Positions 44,061 to 56,029 of a DNA stretch of 64,000 bases are shown in pieces (position 1 is the stretch's first letter; each line of letters opens with the position of its first letter). This DNA comes from Holothuria scabra (taxonomy: Eukaryota > Echinodermata > Holothuroidea > Aspidochirotida > Holothuriidae): the NCBI GenBank assembly GCA_037179385.1, contig CM074189.1:20657020-20721019 (forward strand), read 5' to 3'. The translations under genes and the position numbers were made by a program. Under the pieces are notes generated by a model. The model was not told the origin of the DNA. It saw nothing but the letters and a program-made list of their open reading frames with translations, and searched no databases.

Positions 44061-45218
44061 CCTGTATCCTGTAATGCGGTAATATGTAAAAAATTTTATT
44101 TGAGCAAGATTAAATCAGCTTTCTTTGGGAGTGAACACCAAAAGAAGGTTGTATAAAGTGTAACACTTGTGTCTGTGTTCCTTCTTCTTTGAACTTTGAC
44201 ATCAACAGCATCATTGCTGGTGCTAGTGGGGGGGGGGGGAGGGAACCCCCTCAGATTTTTTCCTTGGCCCCCACTGTTTCCCCTAACATAGGTCAGTTAA
44301 TTCAAAACTGGTAAATTTTATACCCCACCCAGTCCAAGAGCTAACTAATCCTCATAGCTTCCAGGAGCTTTGCTTTAGATGCCCATTCACAGGAGCACAC
44401 TTCGGGCTGGGTTTTAAACTGTGCCCAGAAATTTTTGACCTCTCTCATTATCCTTTGCCCCCCCATTTCGACATTCTTTCGACTGCACCGAATGTCATAA
44501 GCTGCAAGTGGCTTATTATTCCCCTTACAAGATGAATGAAGTGCAAAAGAGAAAGGTATGAAAATCATACTAGTTATAGTTACCAAAATGAAGTCAATTA
44601 TGTTGTCATGTGACAGTTAAAATGGATAGATGAAAAAATATCCTATTCGTAATATCTGAAATAATGGGCTGGTGCACACTGTTTAATAAGGAATTTTTTG
44701 ATTGTCTGTTGTCATTGTATTGCATAATGATTGTTTTCTTTATTAGGGTTAGGGATTAGGTTAGGGATTAGCACTATCATTAGCTAGTTAGGGAATTACT
44801 TATTGAACAGTACCTATTGGCCCAAAATGATTGAATAATGAGGAAATTTCCCAAATGATGTCAGTTTTCCAGGATCTTTGTCAGTAAGGCTTACAAGGTT
44901 CATTTGGCTTTTGAAGTTCATGTTTGTTATGCATGGCATTTAAGATATGAATAGTGTGAGAATTGTGTCATCCCTTTGACACAGCAGAAACACAGCATGC
45001 ATTTCCCTGTCCTTAGGGGGTACCCCTTTAGCTATGCCCTGCCCATAGAGAGCAAAATCTAGATCAGTGGATGTGGTTCATTTAGTCATATAAATCTTCT
45101 TGCATTATTTTTGTGACTATATGGTCATTTTAATAATTGACCTTATGATTTTCAGTCCTTTGTTTTGAAACTACTACAAATTGTTTATTACCTCAGTCAA
45201 AGCTCTTGAGAGGTTTAT
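44061..45218. other. No gene seen
   Basis: Includes a G-rich run at 44,228-44,242 and an interstitial telomere-like tract at 44,743. The 81-codon minus frame at 44,341-44,586 is unassigned. Confidence 0.45.
44743..44770 (+). repeat. Short telomere-like TTAGGG tract
   Basis: TTAGGGTTAGGG, then ATTAGG, TTAGGG and ATTAG variants over 28 bp. Too short to mark a fusion; could come from microsatellite growth or telomerase-assisted repair. Confidence 0.7.
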
Positions 45219-45631
45219 TACACTCTAAAATCAAAAGAGTGAACTTATAGTCACTCTTTGATCGAGTGAAAAGTATAAATTCGCTCCATAAGAGTGATAA
45301 TTCACTCCAAGAGGAGTGAAGTTCCTTCCAAAAAGAGTGAAGTTCACTCCAAAAGGAGTGAAATTCTCTTAAAACGAGTGAAGTTTCCCTCTTGATGGGA
45401 GTGCCCACAGTGATCGCTCTTAAAAAAAGAGCGATCATTGCAGGCACTCGTGGAAGAATGAATTTTCCCTCTTCCTCTAGTGAATTTCACTCTTTTTGGA
45501 GCAAACTTCACTCTTTTTGGAGGGAACTTCACTCCTATTGGAGTGCATGAATTATCACTCTAATGGAGTGAATTTACACTTTTCACTCGTTCAAAGAGTG
45601 ACTAAGTTCACTCTTTTTATTTTAGAGTGTA
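45219..45631 (-). mobile_element. N element copy 2: hairpin-ladder MITE
   Basis: 413 bp, TACACTCTAAAATCAAAAGA to TTTTATTTTAGAGTGTA. Same chain of CACTC/GAGTG hairpins as copy 1. Its asymmetric centre (GCCCACAGTGATCGCTCTT) is the inverse of the centre of copy 1, which sets its orientation. Inserted at or beside the left side of an M2 copy that starts at about 45,648 and lacks its left end. Confidence 0.88.
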
Positions 45632-45647
45632 TGGGGAAATGTATATC

Positions 45648-45888
45648 ACACCAACCTGAAGTAGTGTACAGGTTAATTGTCCTGTATTTGGCTCTTGATG
45701 GTCATGTGAAAATATTTTTTCTCCTTAAATGTAAAATATACTAGGAGTAACCGCTTGGTTTACCTTGAATAGGCAATATTTATAAGTATGAAAGATATTT
45801 TGAAGAGAGATATGAGAAGAAAATTGTAAGATTTAGCTGCCTCTCAAAAATAAGTTGGGGGGGGGGCTGCTCTTGACCTTCAAAGGTG
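45648..45888 (+). mobile_element. M2 MITE, left end missing
   Basis: Matches 18,782-19,031 from GAAGTAGTGTACAGG, through GGTCATGTGAAAATATTTTT, AGGAGTAACCGCTTGGTTTA, CCTTGAATAGGCAATA, ATTTAGCTGCCTCTCAAAAA, to GGGGCTGCTCTTGACC. The missing terminus abuts the N copy. Confidence 0.75.
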
Positions 45889-46859
45889 AAGTCATGCTTA
45901 AAGAGGTGTAGACATATCATGGCAGCGGTTCGAGCATTGTCCATGATGTATCTGTTACCCAACTTTGGTGCTATAGTTCTCCTATGTGTGTATGATTATA
46001 GCCAACCTGTAGAAGAGAGTCAAGTACGATGAACACTGCACTGTAAAAACCTGTAAAATGATTGGAATTCATGTTTTAGAGGGGTACATTGAATTGGTGT
46101 ATGAAATTCTCCACATTTACAATTCTAGCAGTTTTCTTCCTTTGTAATTCTTCCCTGCCAGACTTGGTGTAAGTTTCTTACTCATGAAATAAATGCACCC
46201 GAAACATTTCAGTAATATTATCAAACTTCTTGTAAGTTCAACTTAGTTTCTTCCTACAAAATTGTTGTAGGCTATCTTCATTTTTACTGTTCTACATTTA
46301 AGCTTCAACCATCGGTAAAAACATGGGATATCAAGTATTGGAAATAGAAGTACACTTTGAGTAACTTCAGCCATCACTTCAAATCACCATCACAAAATCT
46401 GATCCAGCTCTGAAGATTTCATCAGTTTTGGCCTTAAGTGGAAGTGGCCTACATTTCCCACTTTTTTCTTCATTTCTTTTTAAGAATTTCTGTTAGACCC
46501 TTAATGCTTTTTCCCAGGGCAAGCTGGTTAAGCAGTTCGTGGCTATAGCCAGAGGTTTAATTTTAATTTTCTTTGGCTTTAATTAAATGCATGTCTGTAG
46601 AATAATTCCGTCTTTCGTTTTAGGCAAGATGAGAGGAAGATTATGAATTTAAGTCAAACATGCTGGAAATGATTGTATGCCAATGTCTAGGAAAAAGACG
46701 TCAAGATATTATTTTGATCTGCTATTCCGCTAGAGCTGCCTTTTAATTTTTAGTAACTTTGTGGATGTGTTTGTGTGTGTTTTTCACTGTGGAAGTACTG
46801 CCCTTAAATCTGATACTTCCATGTTTCACTGGCACTGCTTATGCACCTTCATCAGTTAG
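45889..46859. other. No gene seen
   Basis: AT-rich sequence without repeat matches or supported frames. Confidence 0.45.
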
Positions 46860-47100
46860 TTGGATGGGATTAAATGACAAACCAACACAGATGTGTTGTA
46901 TGAGGAAATATGTTCATAAATTGAAATACAGTTCAGGATCAAGTTTGGTTTCAAATACAGTGCAAACAGGTTCTCAAGTCCTGGCATTTAGTCCCCTTAG
47001 TAGGGCAGGCTTGAAATACAGTAAGCATACACTATAACCTTCAACCCATGGGGAGGGGGAGGATATGGGCAGATACTGAGATGATCCGGGGAGGGGGAAG
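46860..47100 (+). mobile_element. X retroposon, diverged copy
   Basis: Aligns by eye to 22,770-22,992: CCAACACAGATGTGTTG, TTCAGGATCAAGTTTGGTTT, CAAATACAGTGCAAACAG, TCTCAAGTCCTGGCATTTAG, then a decayed 3' block (AAGCATACACTATAACC...CCCATGGGGAGGGGG). The 92-codon frame at 46,759-47,037 overlaps and is probably spurious. Confidence 0.5.
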
Positions 47101-47201
47101 GGCTGTTCTGTGCATACAATCCATGGACTCTGAGTTGAATGAATAATGTCTGAGATGACCTCCCACTTAAAAGAAATGTCAGTCAAAGACTGAACAATTG
47201 A

Positions 47202-47466
47202 TTAAAGGTACAGAACAGTCCCCCCAAACTTATTTTGAAGAAAAAGCTAAATAACACAAGTTTCATCTTATTTCCCTTCAAAGTATCTTTCATTACATTT
47301 CATGACTTAACTATTGCATATTCAAGGTGAACCAAGCAGTTATCTCTGGTAAATTTCACATTTGAAGAAAAAAAACATTGTCACATGACTGATCCCAACA
47401 GCCATTCATTAAACTGGACAGTCTACTACACTTCTTCAATTTGGGATGACTGCTCCTGCCTTTTAA
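47202..47466 (-). mobile_element. M2 MITE, complete copy
   Basis: 265 bp, TTAA at 47,202-47,205 and 47,463-47,466. Termini AGGTACAGAACAGTCCCCCC and GGGATGACTGCTCCTGCC are imperfect inverted repeats. Internal blocks AGCTAAATAACACAAG, AACCAAGCAGTTATCTC, TTGTCACATGACTGATCC and AAACTGGACAGTCTACTACA are present. Confidence 0.87.
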
Positions 47467-47612
47467 CATATAATAGGCCATTTGTGAACAATGATATTGG
47501 GGTATAGTGATTTTAATATGGGCAACTACATATTCCATGTAAAGTCATCAGTATTTTAATTTTTTAGATGGATTGTTTTGTTTCTGTAGAATATGAATAC
47601 GTTCTGTGCATC

Positions 47613-47991
47613 TTAAATGGCCAATCTTCTCACCCCATGCAAACTACAGTTCTTGTAGGGGTTAACCAAAATTTTCAGTTCAATTGGCTCAGCTGTTTGA
47701 TTTTGACAGCTAATTCAAACAGTGCAGAGTATACCAAAGTTTATATTATACAGCATGAACTGTCAGAGAGTGTTTCAATTATACACATTGAGCTCTTCTA
47801 TACTCACCCTAAAAGCAATAAATTGACATTGTTTTTAGATGAGTTAGATAGTTACAGTAGTTAGGCCCAGTTTCCAACCTGTTTTCAAGTTAGGCAGGCT
47901 ACGGCCTTTTTTTTTTCCAGTTGTGGTTTACTGGATTGTTTTTCCTTCTCCGTTGTTTGAGGATGAATTTCAGAAAATTGTGTGAGAGTGT

Positions 47992-48022
<31 letters not shown>

Positions 48023-48082
48023 TTAAGTAAAAGGGTTAAGGAGAATTGGTACTGTTTGGGATGAGAGAATAGGGCCTTTAAA
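47613..48082 (-). mobile_element. M1 MITE split by a SINE fragment and a GT/G expansion
   Basis: TTAA at 47,613-47,616 and 48,079-48,082. The M1 sequence runs to about 47,850, is interrupted by an S-family SINE fragment (47,862-47,958), resumes at GAGGATGAATTTCAG, and is again expanded by a (GT)n-(G)n tract at 47,988-48,022 before the final GGAGAATTGGTACTGTTTGG. The 98-codon plus frame at 47,568 is an artefact of the M1 body. Confidence 0.82.
47862..47958 (-). mobile_element. tRNA-SINE (S family) 3' fragment inside M1
   Basis: GCCCAGTTTCCAACCTG, then AAGTTAGGCAGGCTACGGCC, a T run and CCAGTTGTGGTTTACTGGAT match the S-family 3' half as seen at 31,290. The tRNA-like head is missing. Insertion postdates the M1 copy. 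Confidence 0.75.
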
Positions 48083-49440
48083 ATGAAAGGGAAATGTGCA
48101 TGTTGATAAATAAACCCTCAAGTTAAAATGTTGTGTGTTGATCTCCACTTGTTATGAAACCATGTTGAGAAAAGGATTAATACTTGGCATCCCTTTCTTT
48201 TAACCATGCAACCCCATTCCATAAAATATGATGGACCTCTAGTTCTGGGACCTAAACCTGCCAACAGCAGTTTTAGGCAAACCTCAAGTAAATTAAATTT
48301 TTGAGGTGTGCAAGAAATTAAGGAGTGTGGTGGGTTTGCTCATTTATTAAACTTTTAGATTTGGACATGAGCTCCCATTCTCTATCTAGGTGTGGAAAAA
48401 ACACACACAGACACACATTCACCTTAAGATTCAAGGCCTGTGTAGGACAGCATGGTTGGAGCTGGAATATAGGCCCTGAATAAACCTTTGACATCCTAGC
48501 CTTAGCAAAGCAGTTGTTTAAAAAAAAAAAATCCCACTACTATAAAGGCTTCCCTGGAATATGCATACCCCCCAGCCTGCTCGTATAGGAAAGTGAGTGA
48601 GCTGTGATCTTGTTGTGGAGCATAGCTGTTTTTAGTCCATTGTAGTTGGCAGATTACTACTTTACCCAATGTTTCCCTGACTGAATATTCTCAACATCAG
48701 TTACCACAAGTAGAACACTGGGCAAGTTATTGAGTCAGTCCCCATGGCTGCATGCCTCATAAGCTTGCCCAGTGAACTCCTTGTGGTCCAGTTTTGACAT
48801 CAGAAGGCCTAGTACTCACACGAAGTTAAATTCTGAACCTTTCTCTGTATTTTATCGAATGTCACAGTTGACAAGTATGTGAACAGGTGCGTGTTCCCTT
48901 GGTTTCCAATATTCTTTGAACCATATCAATGTTTTTATCCAAAAAATGTCTAAAATTTTGTCAGAAGTTTTCCATAAAAGTATACTTTGGTTAAGTAGTT
49001 GGCCTAATTTTAACATGACCTCACAATTATTTGACCTAGTTTTTTGTTCAGGCATAATAGTGCAGTGAGCAATAAATATGATGAGAATTAATGACCTGTC
49101 ACCATTTAAATCAGATATGGCATTGCCTGTGGGTTAAACCAGGGCAAGCTCTGATATTAGATATAGTAGTATTCAAACTGTAAGGCAAATAAAGCCACAT
49201 ACATCCAGCTAAACCTTTCCTTATCTCTCAAGTAATAAAGATTTATTTTTACCAGGTACTTCAAAAGATTTGAAATGGGACCTAATGTTGCAACATGATG
49301 CCTGCAGACAGATTTTTTTTTACATTTGAAAAGATCAGTCTTGCAGTGAAAATGTTTGAAAAGTTTGTGAGAAAAATCTTAAAAAGTAATGAAGGATTTA
49401 CACAAATAATTTTCACATTTGGCAGGGTAAGGGCCCTAGC
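48083..49440. other. No gene seen
   Basis: AT-rich sequence; a 67-codon minus frame at 48,852-49,055 has no recognised domain. GGAATATGCATACCCCCCAG near 48,558 vaguely resembles the X 3' end. Confidence 0.4.
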
Positions 49441-49510
49441 AAGAGCTCAGCGTTTGGGGGGTGGGGGGGGCCACAATGGAGTAGTGATCGTCGTCCTGGG
49501 GGAGAGGACT

Positions 49511-49539
49511 AAAGGGGAGGGGTTATCCCCCTCCCCTTT
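49511..49539. repeat. Perfect 12 bp GC-rich hairpin
   Basis: AAAGGGGAGGGG (49,511-49,522), a 5 nt loop, then CCCCTCCCCTTT (49,528-49,539). Preceded at 49,456-49,470 by further G runs. It could form a strong hairpin or G-quadruplex. No coding context to call it a terminator. Confidence 0.75.
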
Positions 49540-49683
49540 GGAAAAGTTTTGCCTTCTAAGAGGCCTAAGATGCAAAATGGTGGACTTGCTGACATAAATT
49601 CACTGTTACAGATGACACAGTGTCATGATTAGATGTGTGCGGCACCGGTAGATTGCTCAAGCTGTTTGTGTGTGTGTTCAATT

Positions 49684-49801
49684 TTTCCATAGCAATAAAA
49701 TTTTAACGCATATTTTGAAATTTTTGGGGGAGGCAAGTGCCTACCCCCCAAGACTCATTTTCCATAGCAATAAAATTTCAACCCATATTTTGAAATTTTT
49801 T
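49684..49801. repeat. Tandem duplication, 75 bp period
   Basis: TTCCATAGCAATAAAATTT occurs at 49,685 and 49,760, each followed by AAC(G/C)CATATTTTGAAATTTTT. Confidence 0.85.
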
Positions 49802-52800
49802 GCCGGCCCCCCCTCTCCCCATTGCTACTTGCCTGCAGCAGAATAACCCTAAATATAAAGGCTGCACCTTTGCTAAGTAATGGTTTTTCCAGGAAGGTGA
49901 TAGGACAGAAAATGATCAGGATACACCCGTTACATCTCCCTGAATTACTTTGGAATATTTCGTTATCACTCCTGTTGGTCACTCTGTGAATATTTATATT
50001 TACTTAAGAATTATTTCCCTTGGTGCTTTGTCATGTTTAGTAACAGAATTATTACTGCCTTTAATAACAAACACCTGTTAAAATTCACAGCAAGTTGCTG
50101 ACAGAGTCACTGCTACCAAAGTCTATGCTTCCTGTCCCATTTATTTGAGCCAAACTTAAATAATATTTTATATTTTCTGAAAACTATTGTCCCAATCCAA
50201 TTCACTTAGAGTCATAACAAATTACTATCTGACCACATAATAGGCAAATACTGACCCTCAGGTAGAAAAGAACAATTTGTCTTTTTATGGGACAGTTTGT
50301 TAGTTCCCGATACTTTTCACAAAGCCTCTTTTTCCTGTCATATTAGCCACAAATATTTCATTTCTCTTTAAACCATTAAATCTGTGGATTCTATTTCTGT
50401 TATCTTTGGAGGGAACCGCAAACCCTTCAAATTGAATTTCACCGTTGCTAACAAGGATTGAGGTACCTACTTTTTAAAGGGACTGTAGTTAATAAGAAGG
50501 TCATTCCAGAGGGAAGCATAGGATAAATTATTATTTTCTTTTTTGTGACAGTGTATGTGTCTTTGTCATACTGTAGCTTCAAATATGGCCACATATACAA
50601 ATTGTGTTCCTCGCAGACTGGACTAATTTGGGATGCTAGGTGTATATTGTTTATTGTCTGTTAATATATAAAGACCTCTTGTACAGATCATCATTTCCTT
50701 GTGAATCCTTAAATGAAAATTTTATATCTGACATATTTTCTCTTAGACTTTGCATTATTATTTCCCCAAATCACCTCAGTGGAAATCCCACATTGAAACA
50801 TACATTCTTTTCACGCAAGACTGCGATAGACTAGGGAGAGGTGTAGATCCTGGGGTTGGGGTACAATTGGTACCCCAATGAAAATATAGAAGGGCAATCA
50901 TGTCGATTTTCCCCCTGCCCAGATTTAAAAAAAAACAAAAAACATGAAGAATACACAAATTTTATGATTGTGGTATTCAGATGACTTAAGGGCTTGCAGA
51001 ATATACCACTTACAGTGTATGTCAAAGTCAGGGTGTATGCATATTTGATTTGCATACATTTACGCTTGCATTCGTATGGGTGCATTGCCTTTAGATCATT
51101 TCAGTCTCGGACACAATCCAGGGCTAGACTGGCTGTTTGAATATTTCCCTCCCCCCTCATCCACAAAACAGCTCTGTGCCATTGCAAGTAGACCAACTTG
51201 CACAGCAACACTCTGGATACATGATGTTGTATAAATTATGACCCAGAGAGAGCACACTCCAAATTGATTCATATTTGATGAAAAAATGTTGCAAAAAACA
51301 TGCAAAAGGACCTGCGCTTTTTATGAGGAAAATGAACTTCATCTTCTCCCCTTCTGTTCTTCCTAATGTTTTGAATTCGGCCCTTATCTCTGCCCCGATT
51401 GATTTAGAGTAAAATGAAATTTGGGTGTCAATGACTGCTATCTTTATGGTTTCTTTCGTAAACTTTACATATTCCTATGGAGGGAACTATTTTATGAAGA
51501 GCTCTACTTTGTCAGTTGACTTTTGTTTCAACATGACTTTTTCATGAGAAATAAAACTGAGGAAAAATTGCATCTATTTGCAAGACCGGGTTGTGGAGTG
51601 GTGTGATATATTTTATGTGAGGGACTGCAGTGCCGTAGGATCACGTTTATGCAAGAGCTCACCTGTCGAGTTAAGACCACTAGATACTTTTTTGTGTGAA
51701 AAAATAATCCTGGCACTCTTTAAAATATATAGAATCTGTCTGCTATGAACATGTGTAGACATTTGAATCTTTTTTCTTTGTAAAATACACAGTTTATGTT
51801 ATCCCCCACAGTGTAAAATGAATCTTGTGTTGTACAGTGTGTGAATTTAAATGTTGAATTGAGTAAATTTACATTTGATTGCTAAGTTTATTTGAATAGA
51901 AATATCTCAACACTGAAAGAGCAAGATGTCTAAAGTTTGAAAGACTGACCAGAGTAAAAAACTAATTACACAAAGTGACAAGACAAATTCATGAAGGGGG
52001 GAAAAAAATGTGCTCGTGCAACTTTCTTCATAGGAGGCCAAAAACCTATTTTAAATTAATTGCATGTTTGCTAGCAGATGCAGATGATTGTCAGTAATTT
52101 GCACATTAGCCTGAATGAAGGGCCCATTATATCACCTGTAATAACCCATTTGAGTATCATGTGCCTTCACAAATCGTGAGGCGCTTGGTTGGTTATGCTC
52201 ACATGTATACACACTAAATGGACTCTCTGCCCATATATTATGTACATTTTAATGTGAAAGCTTGTGAATTGTGATCATTTTAAGACTGCCACACTTTGAA
52301 AGATTAAAAAATGGGCGATAGTCACCTAAAACTGGTCAGGCAATCAGGTGTTATGTGTCAGGTCATCAAATATGTTGGTCAAAATGAAAAAAGAGAGGTT
52401 GAATGGGGTATTTTCAAAACTGGATACTGTGTGATATTTTTTAGAATGATCATCTAGTGTCATTAAAACTCACTCATGATGAAGACACACATGAATAAAA
52501 AAAGTTTGGCCCACATGTCATGAACAGTGGACCAGTGACCCTTCTAACATAGATAGTTCACGATGATGTTGCCAAATAAAAATATTGCATATTGAAAGGA
52601 ATGATTCGCATATTAAAAGGAATGATATGCATGATTTTAAAAATTCAAGGAGACTGATATTACCCTTGAGGAAAGAACCAGGCCTGGCTCATGGTCAGTG
52701 AAACCCATATACTGGGATGTTAATATTGTTGGTGACTTACAGTTATTAATTTGTTTGATAGTTTTTCAATATTAGAAAGTAAGTTTTGAATTTGAATTTA

Positions 52801-53259
52801 TTTCCATGGTTAAATACACAGTATAGGCCTACAACATTTCCTTAAGGTGGGGTAGGGGGGGGGGGGAGGAGGATGAGGATGACCAAAGAAGCAAAGCTTA
52901 TGCGGACAGTCCAGGTTTGCAGATTAAACTTTGATCACACCAGACAGTACCAGGGTGTTAATGCACTTTAGGCTTCCTTCTAGTTTTATACTTTACTTAA
53001 GTTAAGTTTTATCATTATTCAACAAAATGTTGAAGGTACATTTATTTTATACTTTTTTTTGTACCTTAGTTGTGATGCTTCAAAGTTGTGAGACCCTTTT
53101 TTATTTTTGCCATCTGTGATTTTGTCTTTCATAATATTTCTTGGATATAATAATGTATATGAACATGTATAATTCCTGTAAGGAACAGAGATTTTAGTTA
53201 AACAGATCTGTGCTGTATAAGTCCCAATGCACAAGGTGTAGACTGAAGCAGTGAGTTCA
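49802..53259. other. No gene seen over about 3.4 kb
   Basis: Mostly unique AT-rich DNA. Small items: a 9 bp stem hairpin TTGGGGTAC/GTACCCCAA at 50,856-50,878, a short direct repeat of GCATATT(G/A)AAAGGAATGAT near 52,586-52,630, and a G run near 52,857. No frame above 84 codons and none with a recognised domain. Confidence 0.5.
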
Positions 53260-53780
53260 CACCTCAGATTTCATGAATAACAAGGCCCCATCTTCATGTC
53301 ACGACTCAGAGGTTCCGTGTTTACAACCGTCTTTCGTTCATCATAAAGAAACGCAGATTTAAGGCTGTTCCCCGGAGATAGTTGAGGTTCTTTTTCAAAC
53401 TCTGGAAGATTGAAAGAGTTGTATTTTTATGGAGCTCTTCACGTTTGAGAGGGAGGTCTCCGTCAACAGAGGGTGAGATCCACACGACTCTTTCTCTGAC
53501 GACAAGTGAACTCCCACAGTGATCACTTAATTGCTTTTGCAGTTTATGCAAGCTATAACTTTTGAAATGGTCATTTCCACAAACAGTTGGCATATCATAA
53601 ATAAAACGGTGAAATGTTCACATGAGAGGATTTCCTTGTCAGATAAATGTCCACTGGCTGGTTTTGTTGAGTGAGATGCAATTCTTAATGTTGTTAGCCT
53701 CTTTGTGTGGAGACGAAGAGATTAGTGCTTTTGGCTTTTGACCTTTGACCGACCGTTCATTATGTACACTGAAATTACAA
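53260..53780. promoter_or_regulatory. High-complexity stretch with a perfect DR1 nuclear-receptor site
   Basis: Unique, less AT-rich DNA with TGACCTTTGACC at 53,739-53,750, an exact DR1 (two half-sites, one base apart) of the kind bound by HNF4, COUP-TF or RXR dimers. Also present are GTGTTTAC (forkhead-like) near 53,317 and CACTTAATTGC (NK/homeobox-like) near 53,524. A 90-codon minus frame (53,321-53,593) shows no recognised domain; I cannot fully exclude an exon. Confidence 0.45.
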
Positions 53781-55439
53781 AAAAGAATTGTTGTAAAGTG
53801 TTAATTGCACATATCAAATATAAGATGCACCCTCTGCATGATCCTTGCAATAGGTCTTAATGTTTGTCGATGTTTGTGGATTGATGCACCATGCACGTCT
53901 TGCAATGGAACCATAATTTTGTAATTTAACCTTGATGCACATTTTCCAGTAAAATATAACAGAATTTTACTGCACCTATAAGGTTATAGTTAAAGAGAAA
54001 CCAAGAAGAGACAAAAACTTGTGAGGAAAATGGAGGACAAATACTACTATTTAGTTGTCAGACAAGCTTAAACTAGACTGGATCAATCCATGGCATGTCC
54101 AAAAAAAAAAATAAAAAGGAATCCAAAGACAGATGGGGTAGATATTTCTGGGAAATGGGTGGCAGTCGTAATTTTCCCCAAATTTAGAATAATTTTTTGC
54201 TCCCTTCTGCCACTATTTGGGATGGATCTCAACACGCCCTCCCCCCCTCCCCCACAATTCATACAAGCCTACTTGAACTGGTGTTCTATTTCAGCCTGTT
54301 TTACTGTATTGTAATTACAATGATCTCAGCTTTATGATTATGTATTGTGCTTGAAATTACACCATGAAATTAAGTTATACCTGTACTCTGAAGTTGTTCT
54401 GCATATCATAATGTCAGTGGTGCAATTATTTAATACTCTAGCCAGTATTTCAGCGCTTTGAAGGAGTTTTTACGCTCTACCAGGACCTAGAGGTGATATG
54501 GAAGTGACTTAATTTGTCAATTTGTGGCAAGAGGACATGTGGGAAAGGTAACCTGAGTTTAGATACTAAAAAGACTGCATTGCAGTGGTTATAAAATTTA
54601 AAATAAAGGTTGATGAACTGATAAAAATATACTTTCTCAAATCAATATCAACATCTGAAAGTATTGTTTTAGGCCAAAAGCAGCAAAGAACAGGATTTTA
54701 TATCATATGATGCCAAATGTAATTGCAAGAAAGATGCTTTATGGTACCTATGAGCTACCATACTCCATCAAATGAGGGAATTCAGGAGGAAATTTTTCAG
54801 TTTTGATTGTCTGAGGGTGTTGATAACTATATTACAGAAATTTAGCCCTTATCACTTAAATTTATGGGTAACTGTTATCAGCTGTCTTACTTTGGGCTTC
54901 AATCTGCTATACTTTGAAAGGAAAACAAAAGATGTTTCTTTTTGCCAGGGAAATGTAAAGAGTAGCGCTTTTTACGTGATGAAATTAAGTAGACACAGTT
55001 ATCACATCGCCATTGGCAACTGAGATAAAGTGGTCAATATTAGGGTTAGATGCAGACATTGACTTTCAAAAATGTTTTATCTGTGGCTAAGTGGATAAAT
55101 ATGTCCTTTTTGAGAGATTATGAGGACAGTGGTAGGGGGTACCATAAAAGAATTAGAAAGCAGGAAAGAATGACTTCATTCAAGAGAAGAAAAAAAATAT
55201 TGAAAGCAGTGAACAAGTAAAATGGTTATTATTCTTTTGTAAATTTTCTCTTGAAGTACCCATTCAACATAATTAAACCTTTCTGTATTTTTCCAATTTA
55301 AACATGTATAAAGGTATGTATTATAACGACAACAGGGCAGATAAAACAGTGAAGCATGTATGTAGTTGCACCTGATTATCCGTCGAATTTAATTCAGCGA
55401 CAAATGCCATTATTCTACATGTTCCCCTACTAGTGGCTG
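53781..55439. other. No gene seen
   Basis: AT-rich DNA. An 83-codon plus frame at 54,772-55,023 and a 74-codon frame at 54,090-54,314 lack recognised features. Confidence 0.45.
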
Positions 55440-55725
55440 TCTACTTCATCTGCCCTTCATGAAAGCTCCAAGTTTTCGTGACAGATGTTCCAGTGTCTCC
55501 GGTCCAAAATTATGGAACAGCCTCCCAGAGAATGTGAGGAACTGTTGATCTATTTACTCTTTCAAATCTAAACTTAAAATGCATCTGTTTATTAGAACTT
55601 TCAATTGACTGAACTTTCTTTTCTTAGTTTGTGGTTTTTTTTCTTACTTGTGTTTGTTCTGGTTGTGAAGCGCCAGCGAATGCTTTATTATGTAGTACTG
55701 AGCAGCTATATTAAATCCAGTTAAC
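55440..55725 (+). mobile_element. CR1/L2-type LINE 3' end fragment
   Basis: One plus frame reads FRDRCSSVSGPKLWNSLPENVR, then after a stop SIYSFKSKLKMHLF, the C-terminal signature of CR1/L2-like ORF2 (compare LWNDLPSFVKN and FKTNLKTHLF in the 12.8 kb copy). A short UTR with GTTGTGAAGCGCCAGCGAAT follows. It is from a different, older subfamily than the 12.8 kb fragment and ends directly at an M1 copy. Confidence 0.75.
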
Positions 55726-56029
55726 TTAAAGGGACAATCCTCTCACCCCAAACTACACTTCTAATAAAGGGTAACAGAAACTCTCAATTGGCTCAGCTTT
55801 TAGATAGACTGCAAATTCAAACAATGCAGAATACCAAAACTTGTAATACACAGCACAAACTGTTCTGATAGTGTTTTGATTATACACATTGAGCTTTCTA
55901 TATTCCCCCTGAAGCAATAAAATGACATGGTGTCTGGATGATGGTCAATTTTACACAATTGTGGGAGGGGCTTAGTTAAGAAGGTCAGGAGAATTGGTAC
56001 TGTTTGGGATGAGAAAATTGGGCCTTTAA
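55726..56029 (-). mobile_element. M1 MITE, complete copy
   Basis: 304 bp; TTAA at 55,726-55,729 and 56,026-56,029. Termini GGGACAATCCTCTCACCCC and GGGATGAGAAAATTGGGCC. All internal blocks present. Abuts the LINE fragment on its left. Confidence 0.87.

Noticed and set aside
44743..44770. Chromosome-fusion telomere relic
   Set aside because: Only 28 bp of imperfect repeats; far too short to support a fusion.
49511..49539. Transcription terminator
   Set aside because: The hairpin is strong, but this is animal-type DNA with no adjacent gene; intrinsic terminators do not apply.
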